Assembly: GCF_001056295.1 (NCBI RefSeq)
Contig: NZ_JVMD01000007.1
Span: 124,001 to 188,000 of the forward strand
Length of the DNA: 64,000 nucleotides
Source of the DNA: Corynebacterium halotolerans
Lineage (GTDB): Bacteria; Actinomycetota; Actinomycetes; Mycobacteriales; Mycobacteriaceae
Direction of reading: 5' to 3'
Below are positions 41,414 to 55,227 of this stretch, in pieces; position 1 is the first letter of the stretch; each line of letters starts with the position of its first letter. Position numbers and translations under genes: made by a program. Below the pieces are notes generated by a model that searched no databases, was not told where the DNA came from, and worked only from the letters and a program-made list of their open reading frames with translations.

Positions 41414-41422
41414 AATCCGGGC

Positions 41423-42577
41423 ATGACCTTCTCCGCACCCGGCGCCGCCGGCAGCACGCACAGCCGCACGATCCTCGCCATCGAGAGTTCCTGCGACGAG
41501 ACCGGCGCCGCCGTGATGCGGGTGACCTGGTCGGATGATCTGCCCGCCGAGCGCGAGGGTTCCGCCGACCGCCCGCGCATCGAGGTCCTTTCCGACGTCG
41601 TGGCTTCCTCGATGGAGCAGCACGCCCGTTTCGGCGGCGTGGTTCCGGAGATCGCCTCGCGCGCGCACCTTGAGGCCCTGCAGCCCGTGGTCGGGGAGGC
41701 TTTGCGACGCGCCGGGGACGAGCTCGGCCGCGATCCGTCGGAGGGGCGTTTCATCCCGGATTGCGTCGCCGCCACCGTCGGCCCGGGTCTGGCGGGCGCA
41801 CTGCTGGTCGGTTCCGCGGGTGCGAAGGCGTACGCGGCGGCGTGGGGGGTGCCGTTCTACGGGGTCAACCATTTGGGAGGCCACGTGGCCATCGGCGCCC
41901 TCGTCGGCGCGGACCTGACCAACGCGGTGGCGCTGCTTGTGTCCGGCGGGCACACGCAGCTGTTGCACGTGCGCGGCGCGGGCCGCCCGATGACGGAGCT
42001 GGGGTCGACGCTCGACGACGCCGCCGGCGAGGCATACGACAAGGTGTCCCGGCTGTTGGGCCTGGGCTACCCCGGTGGACCGGTCATCGACCGGCTGGCC
42101 AAGCAGGGTGATCCGGCGGCGGTGAAGTTCCCGCGGGGGATGATGCGCCCGCAGGATTCGCGCCACGACTTCTCTTTCTCGGGCCTGAAGACCGCCGTCG
42201 CCCGGTACGTCGAGGCCGCCGAGCGGGAGGGCCGCGTCATCGACATGGCCGACACCTGCGCCTCGTTCCAGGAAGCGGTGTGTGACGTGCTGACGTTCAA
42301 GGCCGTCCGCGCCGCAAAGGACGTCGGCGCCACCACGCTGCTGCTCGGCGGGGGAGTGGCGGCCAATTCGCGGCTGCGCGAGCTCGCGGCGCAGCGGTGC
42401 GAGGAGGCCGGGCTGACCCTGCACGTGCCGCCGATGCGGCTGTGCACCGACAATGGGGTCATGATCGGCGCGATCGCCGCCCACCTCATCGCCGCCGGGG
42501 CCGAGCCCTCCGGCTACGGCTGCGCCACCGACCCGTCGATGCCGGTGGAAGAGCCGATCGCCGCAGCCATGACCTGA
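41423..42577 (+). CDS. tsaD: tRNA t6A transferase TsaD
   Basis: TsaD transfers the threonylcarbamoyl group to A37 of tRNA. The 384-residue protein has the start motif [15 protein letters not shown], the metal-binding pair in NHLGGHV (H-x-x-x-H), the nucleotide strand [10 protein letters not shown], the [22 protein letters not shown] signature and the third metal ligand near CTDNGVMIG. The start ATG lies ten bases after rimI. Confidence 0.96.
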   Translation: MTFSAPGAAGSTHSRTILAIESSCDETGAAVMRVTWSDDLPAEREGSADRPRIEVLSDVVASSMEQHARFGGVVPEIASRAHLEALQPVVGEALRRAGDELGRDPSEGRFIPDCVAATVGPGLAGALLVGSAGAKAYAAAWGVPFYGVNHLGGHVAIGALVGADLTNAVALLVSGGHTQLLHVRGAGRPMTELGSTLDDAAGEAYDKVSRLLGLGYPGGPVIDRLAKQGDPAAVKFPRGMMRPQDSRHDFSFSGLKTAVARYVEAAEREGRVIDMADTCASFQEAVCDVLTFKAVRAAKDVGATTLLLGGGVAANSRLRELAAQRCEEAGLTLHVPPMRLCTDNGVMIGAIAAHLIAAGAEPSGYGCATDPSMPVEEPIAAAMT

Positions 42578-42589
42578 GCGGGGTAGGCC

Positions 42590-42700
42590 GCCGCGCGCTG
42601 CACCGCACTGAGCCGCGCCGCGATGTGCCGCCGGGCGCCGCACCGGACCGCACCGCGCCGCGACGTGCTGCCGGGCGCCGCACCGTGCCGCGATGTGCCT
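42590..42700. repeat. degenerate GC-rich direct repeats after tsaD
   Basis: Units resembling CGCGCCGCGAYGTGCYGCC followed by GGGCGCCGCACC occur about three times head to tail. This opens a 612-base gap (42578-43189) that holds only repeats and no supported gene. Confidence 0.6.
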
Positions 42701-42704
42701 GCTT

Positions 42705-42768
42705 AACCCACCCCGAATGGGCAGACCAACCCGTTATAAAGGGTGGGTCTGCGCATTCGGGGTGGGTT
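42705..42768. repeat. 64-bp intergenic palindrome, family B
   Basis: AACCCACCCCGAATGGGCAG at the left is complementary, with one mismatch, to CTGCGCATTCGGGGTGGGTT at the right; the centre is GTTATAAA. The outer arms equal those of 29437-29502, while the inner bases differ but remain paired. That pattern indicates selection for the hairpin. Confidence 0.85.
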
Positions 42769-42984
42769 GGCGTGCGTGTGCGCTGCGTCAATCGGATGGG
42801 TGGCGGGTACGGCGTCGAGATGTCCGGTAGCCGTAGGGCACGCGCGCGGATCGACCGGTCCTTCCCGTCGCCGTCCCATGGGCGGCGTTAGCTCCGGAAT
42901 GCGGCCACTGGCCAGGTGAACGCCGGTATAACCCCAGGACGCAAAACTGAGTGGCTGCACTTTCGCGCTACCGCGGCCCATGGG

Positions 42985-43180
42985 CCGGCCGTGACAGGGA
43001 GGGCAAGGCTGGCCGTGACGGGGAGGGAAGGCCGACCGTGACAGGGAGGGCAAGGCGGGCTGCGACGGGGAGGGCGGGGCCGGTTACGACGGGGAGGGCA
43101 AGGCCGGTTGCGACGGGGAGGACAAAGCCGGCCGAGACAGGAAGGCCAAGGCCGGTTGTGACGGGGAGGGCATGTGCCGG
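42985..43180. repeat. 24-bp tandem repeat, about eight units
   Basis: Units with core GTGACGGGGAGGGCAAGG start every 24 bases near 42991, 43015, 43039, 43063, 43087, 43111, 43135 and 43159, with scattered substitutions. Because 24 is a multiple of three, all frames stay open. One minus-strand frame reads an eight-residue repeat like LALPVVTG, but no start, ribosome site or homologue supports a gene. Confidence 0.85.
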
Positions 43181-43189
43181 CGGCGACAC

Positions 43190-43360
43190 CTAGCGATGGC
43201 CGGCGTTCTTCTCGTCGGGTTCGCGGCCCTCTTCTTTCGCGCGGACGATTTCCTCGTCGTAGCCCTTCTGCTTGCCTATGAAGAGCCGCGCGACGACGGC
43301 GAAACCGATGATGAAGACGGCGATGGCGATCATCGCGATGGCCATGACGGTCGAGGACAT
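43190..43360 (-). CDS. small single-pass membrane protein
   Basis: A 56-residue protein. Residues 5-28 form one transmembrane helix ([21 protein letters not shown]) and the rest is a charged cytoplasmic tail ([23 protein letters not shown]). AAGGAG lies seven bases before the ATG at 43360. The good ribosome site, clear topology and Lys/Glu-rich tail unlike the surrounding repeats make it a real gene. Function is unknown. It diverges from groES. Confidence 0.65.
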   Translation of the reverse strand: MSSTVMAIAMIAIAVFIIGFAVVARLFIGKQKGYDEEIVRAKEEGREPDEKNAGHR

Positions 43361-43668
43361 GTCTGCTCCTTGGCGGGCTGGACGGCCCTGCGGCGGGGTG
43401 CCGCGGACTCCTCCCACGGTATCGGCGCCGACCGGTTCGCGCGGCAAACGGGCCGTGCACGGGCCGTCGCAAAGCCCTGCACCCACTAATGTTGAGTGCT
43501 GGCACTCGCGGAGGTAGAGTGCCAACCAGGTTGTTTGACACACAGTTGTTCACCCGCGACGACGGCTGTGCACGGCAGACCAACCGGCACAAGAACATCA
43601 ACCAGGCGCCCGCGCCCCGCCCGATGCTCCGGGCCGCGCCGGGTGCCCCGCTCATGGAGGAATTCATC
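43361..43668 (+). promoter_or_regulatory. groES promoter and leader region
   Basis: The 308-base gap contains a probable promoter TTGAGT (43492-43497)-N17-TAGAGT (43515-43520) overlapping the CIRCE element, then an untranslated leader of about 140 bases. No gene is supported. A copy of the dispersed motif lies at 43465-43475. Confidence 0.6.
43499..43525. promoter_or_regulatory. CIRCE element (HrcA operator)
   Basis: CTGGCACTC-N9-GAGTGCCAA matches the CIRCE consensus TTAGCACTC-N9-GAGTGCTAA with exact spacing. HrcA bound here represses groES-groEL until heat stress. It overlaps the -10 region of the proposed promoter. Confidence 0.9.
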
Positions 43669-43968
43669 GTGGCGAACGTCAACATCAAGCCGCTCGAGGA
43701 CCGCGTCCTGGTCCAGATCAACGAGGCCGAGACCACCACCGCTTCCGGCCTGGTCATCCCCGACTCCGCGAAGGAGAAGCCGCAGGAGGCCACCGTCATC
43801 GCCGTGGGCCCCGGCCGCTGGGCGGACGACGACGAGCGCATTCCGATGGACGTCAAGGAGGGTGACGTCGTCATCTTCTCCAAGTACGGCGGCACCGAGC
43901 TGAAGTACCAGGGCGAGGAGTTCCTGCTCCTGTCCCAGCGCGACATCCTCGCGGTCATCGAGAAGTAA
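43669..43968 (+). CDS. groES: co-chaperonin GroES
   Basis: A 99-residue GroES that caps GroEL. It begins [16 protein letters not shown], has the mobile loop around [18 protein letters not shown] and ends [14 protein letters not shown]. The start is GTG with GGAGG eight bases upstream, which gives the family's length. groEL follows 12 bases later. Confidence 0.97.
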   Translation: MANVNIKPLEDRVLVQINEAETTTASGLVIPDSAKEKPQEATVIAVGPGRWADDDERIPMDVKEGDVVIFSKYGGTELKYQGEEFLLLSQRDILAVIEK

Positions 43969-45594
<1,626 letters not shown>

Positions 45595-45617
45595 TCGCGG
45601 GCCGGGTCCCCTGCTTC

Positions 45618-45657
45618 ACGACGCCTCATCCGACCGCATGGTCGGGTGGGGCGTCGT
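45618..45657 (+). terminator. hairpin after groEL
   Basis: ACGACGCCTCATCCGACC pairs with GGTCGGGTGGGGCGTCGT around GCAT, 23 bases after the groEL stop. The T tract is poor. The left arm contains part of a dispersed motif copy (45613-45623). It lies between convergent groEL and whiB. Confidence 0.7.
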
Positions 45658-45760
45658 CCTCGTTCGGTCGGGGCGCAAACGGCTCGGCCGCCGCGCCGGT
45701 GAGGTGATGGGGCGCGGCGGGGAGGGTGCGTGGCCGGGAGCGTCAGACGAGGACGGTGCG

Positions 45761-46075
45761 TCAGACGAGGACGGTCTCGCGGGACTTGTCGCGGCGGCGC
45801 GGGCGGCTGCGGAGAATCTCCGAGCGCTCGGCCTCGCTCATGCCGCCCCAGATGCCGTAGGGCTCGCCGACCGCCAGCGCGTGCGCGCGGCACTGCTCCA
45901 GCACCGGGCAGGACTGGCAGATGGACTTGGCGCGCATCTCGCGCATCGCCCGGGCGCGGCCGCGCTCGCCCTCGGGGTGGAAGAACACCGAGGAGTCCGC
46001 GCCGCGGCAGGAACCGTGCAGCTGCCAGTCCCACAGGTCCGCGTTCGGTCCGGGAAGATGGTCGATGTGCGTCAT
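45761..46075 (-). CDS. whiB: WhiB-family iron-sulfur transcription regulator
   Basis: A 104-residue WhiB protein with four cluster Cys: GSCRGADSS, CQSCPVLEQC (three), then the turn GIWGGMSE and a basic C-terminal DNA-contact tail (RSRPRRRDKSR). The position between groEL1 and sigD corresponds to whiB3 (Rv3416), which senses redox state in M. tuberculosis. The ATG at 46075 matches the family start MTHIDHLPGPNADLWDWQ. Confidence 0.9.
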   Translation of the reverse strand: MTHIDHLPGPNADLWDWQLHGSCRGADSSVFFHPEGERGRARAMREMRAKSICQSCPVLEQCRAHALAVGEPYGIWGGMSEAERSEILRSRPRRRDKSRETVLV

Positions 46076-46510
46076 GGCCTGGAATCTCCTAGAAAAGACA
46101 TTCGTGCTTGTGCGTCGAGCGCGCTCCGGCCCGCCGGAACCGCCCGGGCGCATCGGCTCCCCGGTCGGGTCGCCCACGGCGGCCAGTGTGGGCGCGCATT
46201 GTGAACCGTTGGTTAAGTGCGGGGAACCAACCGGCAGATTCGGGACGCAGTTTCGGAGAACTTCTTGTCCGCGCGGGATTTGAGGGCCGCCGGGTGTGGC
46301 GGGGATCACCGGCTCGCCGAATACGGCCAACGCCGGGCAACCTGAGAAAGCGGTGAGGTAGAATCGACGCGCATTGGCGACGATCATTGACGTCGAGTAT
46401 CCGGTGTGCGGGGTGCGCGCCCCGCGGCGGCCGCCGCGCCGTCGATCGTGATGACCGCCCAGGCCGGCGGCCGATGACCCCCGTCGGCAAACGGGGAGGG
46501 AAGGAACGGC
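46076..46510. promoter_or_regulatory. divergent promoter region of whiB and sigD
   Basis: No gene is supported in these 435 bases. The stretch 46200-46260 is relatively AT-rich (AACCGTTGGTTAAGTGCGG and GGAACCAACCGG), containing the inverted pair CCGTTGGTT/AACCAACCGG that could be an operator or whiB promoter region. GGGAGGGAAGGA before 46511 is the sigD ribosome site. Confidence 0.45.
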
Positions 46511-47103
46511 ATGGCCGACGATGACGTGGTCCGCGAATGGGTGCGGCGTGCCATCGACGGCGACGCCGACGCCTTCGACTCCCTGATGCGCCACATCCAC
46601 CCGCCGATCGTTCGGTACTGCCGCGCGCGCATGGGCCAGGATGGCGCGGTGTCCGCGGACGACGTCGCCCAGGAGACCATGCTGGCCGTCGCCAAGTCCC
46701 TGGACCGCTACACCGACCGTGGCCGGCCCTTCATGGCCTACGTCTACGGGGTGGCTTCCCACAAGGTCGCGGACGCGCATCGGGCGGGCGCCAGGGACCT
46801 GTCCCACCCCTACGAAACGCTGCCGGATGCCCCCGTAGCGGGGGCGGACCAGAGGAAGCGGCCCTTCTGGGCGACGCCGGTAACGAAGTGAGCGCATTGC
46901 TCGATTCATTGAGTGACAAGGCGCGGGACATCATCATCCTGCGGGTGTTCGAGGGGCTGCCGGCCGAAGAGGTCGCGCGGCTCGTGGGAAGCACCCCGGG
47001 CGCGGTGCGGGTCGCGCAGCACCGTGCATTGGCCAAGCTTCGTGCGGTGGTAGAGGAAAAGGCGGCGCGGGACCAGTCCGGGGAAATCCGGAGGGCCCGG
47101 TGA
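46511..47103 (+). pseudogene. sigD: ECF sigma factor SigD, interrupted by a frameshift
   Basis: Residues from 46511 give sigma region 2 (IVRYCRARMGQDG, ADDVAQETMLAVAKSLDRY, GRPFMAYVYGVASHKVADAHRA) and stop at 46891. The next frame carries the linker GPEEAALLGDAGNEVSALLDSL and region 4 (ARDIIILRVFEGLPAEEVARL, STPGAVRVAQHRALAKLR) to 47103. Together they match SigD in order and length (about 197 residues). The frames join if one base is added near 46830-46855, where there are runs of five C and five G. This is a sequencing slip, a true mutation or a split sigma factor: GTG at 46888 overlaps the first stop as GTGA and could start a separate 72-residue region-4 protein. rsdA follows directly. Confidence 0.8.
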
Positions 47104-48179
47104 CGATGGACGACAGGCAGGAAAAGGAGGCGGCGATGGGCGATCAGCGCGACCCCCGGCGCGCCCGGTGGGATGACGCGGCGGCGGGCGTCGAAAAGAT
47201 GCCCACCCCGCAGGAGTTGGCGGCGGACGACCGCTTCCTCGACGCCCTCGCCTCCGGTCGCCGCGACGTGTGCGGCGCGGGCGTCTACGGCACCGACTCG
47301 TACCTCGCGTCGCTGATCACCGATGCCCGCGAGTCCATCGGGGCCGAGCTGCCGCCGCTGCCCGAGATCGACCCCTCGGTGGCCGTGCCGGACCGCGACG
47401 TCGTCGACGTCGAGGTCGTGGCCGCCGAAGAGGACGTCGAGTCGGAGCGGGAGTCGGCCGTTGCCCACGGATCCGGGAACGGGGCCCCGCTGGCGGGCGC
47501 CACCGAACCCCGGTCAGGGGCGGGCGGCGTCGTGCGCGGCCCCGCTACCTGGTGGAAGCCGTCGCGCCTGGGCAGTGCCCTGATCGGCGCGGCCGCATCG
47601 CTGACGCTCGTCGCTGGCGGCCTGTCCGCGATCCACTCCGCCGCCCCCGGCAGCGCGCTGTGGCCCGCCCGCGTGGCCATGTTCGGCGAACGTTCCGTGG
47701 AAATGGACCTGGCGGCGACCCTGCAGGAGGCCGATGCGGCGGGCAGGGCGGGCGACGTCGAGCGCGCCCGCGAACTGCTCGAGCATGCGGAGCGCCTGAT
47801 GGCGCAGGTCGGCGAGTCCAACCGGCCGGCTCTGGAGTCCCAGATGCGCGAGACCGTGGAGCGCGTCCGCACCGTCACCCGCGCGCCGGAGACGGTGACC
47901 AACGAGCGCACCACCACGCAGCGCGAAACTCAGACGCTGGAGCCGGGGACGACCACGCGCACCGAGACCCGCACGGAAACGGTGACGGAGACCGTGACGC
48001 GTCCCAACGAGCCGACGCAGCCGACGCAGCCGACGACCACTTCCAATCCGGCGAGCGAGCCGCTGTCCAACGAGCGCCCGACGAAGCCGACCACCGACCC
48101 CGAGGCCGTCCGTTCGGCCCTGACGTCGGTGCCGGAGACGGTTGCCCCGGCGGCCGCGGCGGCGATCCAGCGGTTCTAG
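47100..48179 (+). CDS. rsdA: anti-sigma-D factor RsdA
   Basis: A 359-residue membrane anti-sigma factor that would hold SigD inactive. The N-terminal sigma-binding helix contains the TPQELAADDRFLDALASG stretch; a single helix lies at about 158-178 (GSALIGAAASLTLVAGGLSAI). Outside, a helical segment (about 195-245) leads to a Thr/Glu/Arg repeat region (TxTRTETRTETVTETVT) and a Pro/Thr tail. The start is GTG overlapping the sigD stop, with ATG two codons later. An intact RsdA makes a genuinely lost sigD less likely. Confidence 0.85.
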   Translation: MTMDDRQEKEAAMGDQRDPRRARWDDAAAGVEKMPTPQELAADDRFLDALASGRRDVCGAGVYGTDSYLASLITDARESIGAELPPLPEIDPSVAVPDRDVVDVEVVAAEEDVESERESAVAHGSGNGAPLAGATEPRSGAGGVVRGPATWWKPSRLGSALIGAAASLTLVAGGLSAIHSAAPGSALWPARVAMFGERSVEMDLAATLQEADAAGRAGDVERARELLEHAERLMAQVGESNRPALESQMRETVERVRTVTRAPETVTNERTTTQRETQTLEPGTTTRTETRTETVTETVTRPNEPTQPTQPTTTSNPASEPLSNERPTKPTTDPEAVRSALTSVPETVAPAAAAAIQRF

Positions 48180-48212
48180 GCGTCCCCGAGCTTCCGGGCG
48201 CCCCCCGATGTA

Positions 48213-48590
48213 CTAGGGCCGGCGGCGCCCGTCGACGAACCCGGCGCAGTAATCCCACGGCGCGTAGCGGGTGGGGTCCGGATCGTACTGCGGTTCATGC
48301 ACGGGGGACTGTTTGCCGCTGAGCAGAAGTTTGTAGTGCGTCTCCAGGACGTCCCAGTTGTAGTAGTGCATTTCGCCGCAGTCGTCGCACATCATGGACA
48401 CGCCCCACAGGCCTTCGGGGCCGAGGACGGCACGGAATTCGCGGACCGCCTCCAGATCTTCCGCGACCTCGATGCGTTCCTGGTCCGACAGCGGCTCGAA
48501 GGGCTCGTCCGGGTCGAGCAGGTGCGATGGGTCGTCGGGATCGCCCTCGAAGGGGTCGCGCGGCATGGACGACCAAAAATCACGATTCAC
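48213..48590 (-). CDS. DUF5319 family protein
   Basis: A 125-residue acidic protein, counterpart of Rv3412 beside guaB2. Conserved features are a PLSDQERIEVAEDL helix, the Cys pair in MMCDDCGEMHYYNWDVL that may bind metal, and the end HEPQYDPDPTRYAPWDYCAGFVDG. GTG 48590 is the likely start; ATG 48566 is internal and lacks a ribosome site. Function is unknown. It is divergent from guaB. Confidence 0.8.
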   Translation of the reverse strand: MNRDFWSSMPRDPFEGDPDDPSHLLDPDEPFEPLSDQERIEVAEDLEAVREFRAVLGPEGLWGVSMMCDDCGEMHYYNWDVLETHYKLLLSGKQSPVHEPQYDPDPTRYAPWDYCAGFVDGRRRP

Positions 48591-48660
48591 ACGGCCCACC
48601 GTAGCGGGGGCCGGGGGCAAGTTACTACCCGCCCGAGATTGGGATTACCCTGTACGGTGA

Positions 48661-50229
<1,569 letters not shown>

Positions 50230-50259
50230 CCAACCGCGCTACTAAGGAATCCATTACCC

Positions 50260-51399
50260 ATGCGTGACATGGTCGAAATCGGCATCGGCCGCGAGGCCCG
50301 CCGCACCTATGACCTCGAGCAGATCTCCATCGTCCCGTCGCGGCGCACGCGTTCGTCGAAGGACGTGGACACCCGGTGGAAGATCGACGCCTACGAGTTC
50401 GGCTTCCCGCTGATGATGCACCCGACCGATTCCATTTCGGGCCCGGAGTCCGCGGCTGAGTTCGCGCGCCTCGGCGGCCTGGCGGTGCTCAACGCGGAGG
50501 GCATCTGGGCCCGGCACGAGGACGGCGACGCCGCCATCGGCGAGGTGCTCGACGCGGTGTCGGGGGCCGAGTGGCAGCTGAATTCCGCGGGCAACGAGGT
50601 GCTGCAGAAGCTCCACGCCGCCCCCATCGACGAGGAGCTGCTGGTCCGCCGGATTGCGGAGCTGCGCGAGTCCGGTGCGGTCACCGCCGCGCGCGTGAGC
50701 CCGCAGCGCGCCCGCGAGCTGACGCCGGTGCTGGTGAAGGCCGGCATCGATCTGCTGATCATCCAGGGCACCCTGATCTCCGCCGAGCACGTGACCTCCG
50801 ACGGTGAGCCGCTGAACCTGAAGGACTTCATCGGGTCGCTCGACGTGCCGGTCATCGTCGGCGGCGTGTGCGATTACCGCACGGCGCTGCACCTGATGCG
50901 CACGGGCGCCGCCGGCGTCATCGTCGGCCCGGGCACGACCACTTCGCCGGAGGCCCTGGGCCTCGACGTCCCGATGGCCACCGCCATCGCCGACGCCGCC
51001 GCGGCCCGCCGCGATTACCTGGACGAGACCGGCGGCCGCTACGTGCACGTCATCGCCGACGCCGCGTTCGACTCGGCCGGCGACATCGCGAAGGCGATCG
51101 CGTGCGGCGCCGATGCGGTGGCGCTGTCGCGGGTCCTGGCCACCACGACGGAGGCCCCGGGCAAGGGCTGGCACTGGCCGTCGGCCGCCGCGCACCCGAA
51201 GTACCCGCGCGGCTACGTCGAGTTCGCCGACGTCGACGCGGACACCGATCCCGCCGTGCCCATGGAGCAGCTGCTGTTCGGGCCGACGTCGGATCCGTTC
51301 GGCAAGCGCAACATCGTCGGGGGCCTGCGCCGGGTGATGGCCAAGTGCGGCTTCACCGACGTGAAGTCCTTCCAGCGCGTGGAGCTCACCGTCCGCTAG
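50260..51399 (+). CDS. guaB3: IMP dehydrogenase-related protein GuaB3
   Basis: A 379-residue GuaB3-family protein found next to guaB2 in actinobacteria. It has the IMPDH-like barrel (EQISIVPSRRTRSSKDVD, VGGVCDYRTALHLMRTGAAGVIVG, SRVLATTTEAPGKGWHWP) but no CBS domains. The catalytic Cys loop is replaced by GPGTTTSPEALG, so IMP oxidation by the usual chemistry is not expected. As I recall, some members act as GMP reductases. AAGGAA precedes the ATG. Confidence 0.93.
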   Translation: MRDMVEIGIGREARRTYDLEQISIVPSRRTRSSKDVDTRWKIDAYEFGFPLMMHPTDSISGPESAAEFARLGGLAVLNAEGIWARHEDGDAAIGEVLDAVSGAEWQLNSAGNEVLQKLHAAPIDEELLVRRIAELRESGAVTAARVSPQRARELTPVLVKAGIDLLIIQGTLISAEHVTSDGEPLNLKDFIGSLDVPVIVGGVCDYRTALHLMRTGAAGVIVGPGTTTSPEALGLDVPMATAIADAAAARRDYLDETGGRYVHVIADAAFDSAGDIAKAIACGADAVALSRVLATTTEAPGKGWHWPSAAAHPKYPRGYVEFADVDADTDPAVPMEQLLFGPTSDPFGKRNIVGGLRRVMAKCGFTDVKSFQRVELTVR

Positions 51400-51434
51400 G
51401 ACTCTTCCGGCGTTCGCTTGCGCCGAGGCCCGTT

Positions 51435-51463
51435 GCGGCGCCCGGGGTTTCCCCGGGCGCCGC
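51435..51463 (+). terminator. terminator after guaB3
   Basis: GCGGCGCCCGGGG and CCCCGGGCGCCGC form a perfect 13-base stem with a TTT loop, 36 bases after the guaB3 stop. The gap to the next gene (51400-51714) contains nothing else except a dispersed-motif copy at 51558-51568. Confidence 0.8.
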
Positions 51464-51714
51464 TTCGTCGTCTGCGGTGCCTCCCCGCTCCGCCGCTCGC
51501 CCTGAGGTGCCTTCCCGCCCCCTTCCTGCCCAGCCTCCCCGCGTCGCGGGGTCCTTCGCTTTGCGACGCCCCTCATTCGTTGGTTTCGCCCGCGAAAACC
51601 GGCATCGCGGTCCGGAAACGCTGCTAGCGTGACGTGCGTAACAAACGGGTTTCGCCGGGTGGAGTTCGCCCGGGCGCAGTCGATGCGCGCCCGCAGGAGG
51701 AAAGGTTGCGAATA

Positions 51715-53430
51715 ATGGCACGGGATTACGATGTGCTCGTCGTCGGCTCCGGCTTCGGCGGCTCCGTGGCGGCGCTGCGGTTGACGGAAAAGGGCTACCG
51801 CGTCGGCGTGATCGAGGCGGGACGGCGGTTCGAGGACCACGAGTTCGCCAAGACCAGCTGGCGCCTGAACAAGTACCTGTGGGCGCCGAAGCTCGGCCTG
51901 TTCGGCGTGCAGCGCGTGCACCTGCTCAAGGACGTCATGATCCTCGCCGGCGCCGGCGTCGGCGGCGGCTCCCTGAACTACGCCAACACCCTGTACAAGC
52001 CGCCGTCCCCCTTCTTCCGCGATGCCCAGTGGGGCCACATCACCGACTGGGAGAAGGAGCTGACCCCGTACTACGAGCAGGCGCGGAAGATGCTCGGCGT
52101 GGTCACCAACCCGTCGATCACCCCGGCCGACCGGGTCATGCGCGAGGTCGCGGAGGACATGGGCGTCGGCGACACCTTCGTGCCCACCCCGGTGGGCGTG
52201 TTCTTCGGCGCCAAGACCGGCGGCGAGGGCGAGCCCGGCGAAACCGTGCCCGACCCGTACTTCGGCGGCGCCGGCCCCGACCGCACCGCCTGCACCGAGT
52301 GCGGCGAGTGCATGACGGGCTGCCGCCACAACGCCAAGAACACCCTGCTGAAGAACTACCTGCACCTGGCGGAGAAGGGCGGCGCGCACATCATCCCGCG
52401 TACCACCGTCCGCGAGCTGCATCCGCGCGCCGACGGCTCGTGGGACGTGGTCGTCGAGCGCACCGGCGCCTGGGTGAACAAGCGTCGCCGCACCTTCACC
52501 GCCGACCACGTCATCGTGGCGGCGGGCGCCTGGGGCAGCCAGAATCTGCTGCACCGCCAGAAGCAGGACGGCCACCTGCCCAACATCTCCGACCGCCTGG
52601 GCCACATGACCCGCACCAACTCCGAGGCCATCGTCGGCGCCATGCGCCCGACCATCGACCCGAACGCGGACTACTCGGAGGGCGTGGCCATCACGTCGTC
52701 GTTCTTCCCCGAGCCGCACACGCACATCGAGCCCGTGCGCTACGGCAAGGGCTCCAACGCCATCGCGTTGCTGCAGACGCTGATGACCGACGGCGGCCCC
52801 GGCGGCCCGCGCTGGTGGAAGCTGATCAAGGGCCTCGCCGAGGACCCGAAGGTGCTGCTGCAGCTGGTCAACCTGCGCAAGTGGTCGCAGCGCACGGTGA
52901 TCTCGCTGGTCATGCAGAATTCCAACAACAGCCTGACCACGCACCTGCGCAACTGGGGCCCGCTGCGGCTGCTGTCGTCGCGCCAGGGCGAGGGCGAGCC
53001 GAACCCGTCGTGGATCCCCGCCGGCAACGAGGCCACCCGCCGCGTGGCCGACAAGATCGGCGGCGTCGCCGGCGGCACGTGGGGCGAGATCTTCGACATC
53101 CCGCTGACCGCCCACTTCATCGGCGGCGCGCCGATCTCCGATTCCCCGGAGCGCGGCGTCGTCGACCCCTACAACCGCGTGTGGGGCCACCCGACGCTGC
53201 ACATCACCGACGGCACGGCGATGCCCGCCAACCCCGGCGTCAACCCGTCGCTGTCCATCACGGCCATCGCCGAGCGCGCCACCGCGCTGTGGCCGAACAA
53301 GGGCGAGGCCGACCCCCGCCCCTCCCAGGACGAGGCCTACCGCGACATCGCCCCCGTCGCGCCCGTCGCCCCGGTGGTGCCCGCCGACGCGCCCGCCGCA
53401 CTGAATCTGGGCATGCCCGTCCGCAGGTGA
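51715..53430 (+). CDS. choD: GMC-family oxidoreductase, ChoD-like
   Basis: A 571-residue flavoprotein with the FAD-binding start YDVLVVGSGFGGSVAALRLTEKG, the second motif GAGVGGGSLNYANTLY, a Cys cluster (ACTECGECMTGCRHNAKNT) and the C-terminal catalytic region HITDGTAMPANPGVNPSLSI. It aligns throughout with M. tuberculosis ChoD (Rv3409c), including the tail PVVPADAPAAL. ChoD-type proteins are labelled cholesterol oxidases but their true substrates are doubtful. The ATG at 51715 is nine bases from AAAGG; a TTG at 51706 after AGGAGG is a serious alternative. Confidence 0.9.
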   Translation: MARDYDVLVVGSGFGGSVAALRLTEKGYRVGVIEAGRRFEDHEFAKTSWRLNKYLWAPKLGLFGVQRVHLLKDVMILAGAGVGGGSLNYANTLYKPPSPFFRDAQWGHITDWEKELTPYYEQARKMLGVVTNPSITPADRVMREVAEDMGVGDTFVPTPVGVFFGAKTGGEGEPGETVPDPYFGGAGPDRTACTECGECMTGCRHNAKNTLLKNYLHLAEKGGAHIIPRTTVRELHPRADGSWDVVVERTGAWVNKRRRTFTADHVIVAAGAWGSQNLLHRQKQDGHLPNISDRLGHMTRTNSEAIVGAMRPTIDPNADYSEGVAITSSFFPEPHTHIEPVRYGKGSNAIALLQTLMTDGGPGGPRWWKLIKGLAEDPKVLLQLVNLRKWSQRTVISLVMQNSNNSLTTHLRNWGPLRLLSSRQGEGEPNPSWIPAGNEATRRVADKIGGVAGGTWGEIFDIPLTAHFIGGAPISDSPERGVVDPYNRVWGHPTLHITDGTAMPANPGVNPSLSITAIAERATALWPNKGEADPRPSQDEAYRDIAPVAPVAPVVPADAPAALNLGMPVRR

Positions 53431-53522
53431 CGCGGGGGAGACGCGGGACGTCGCAAAGCAAGCGGGCGGGGCGGCCCGGAGCCGAAACCGGGCCGCCCCC
53501 GCCGGTGCGCTAAGATCGCGGT

Positions 53523-55091
<1,569 letters not shown>

Positions 55092-55127
55092 GCGCCGCGC
55101 AGCGCGCGACCGCCTTCCCGCGAAGCC

Positions 55128-55161
55128 GAAAGCCGGCCCCCGTTTTCCGGGGCCGGCTTTC
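55128..55161 (+). terminator. guaA terminator
   Basis: GAAAGCCGGCCCC pairs perfectly with GGGGCCGGCTTTC around an eight-base loop, followed by GCTTTCTTT. It lies 36 bases after the stop. Confidence 0.92.
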
Positions 55162-55227
55162 GCTTTCTTTGCCGGCGCTGCGGCGGGAGCCCTCCGCGCG
55201 GGGTTAGGGCGGGCTATGCTGGCCGCC

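Noticed and set aside
42968..43189. Minus-strand frame with eight-residue repeats (LALPVVTG-like)
   Set aside because: It is a by-product of the 24-base tandem repeat; all frames stay open, and there is no ribosome site or domain.
46888..47103. Separate annotated gene for sigma region 4
   Set aside because: The conserved linker lies upstream of the GTG in the same frame, so it is kept as part of a frameshifted sigD; the split option is given as a finding.
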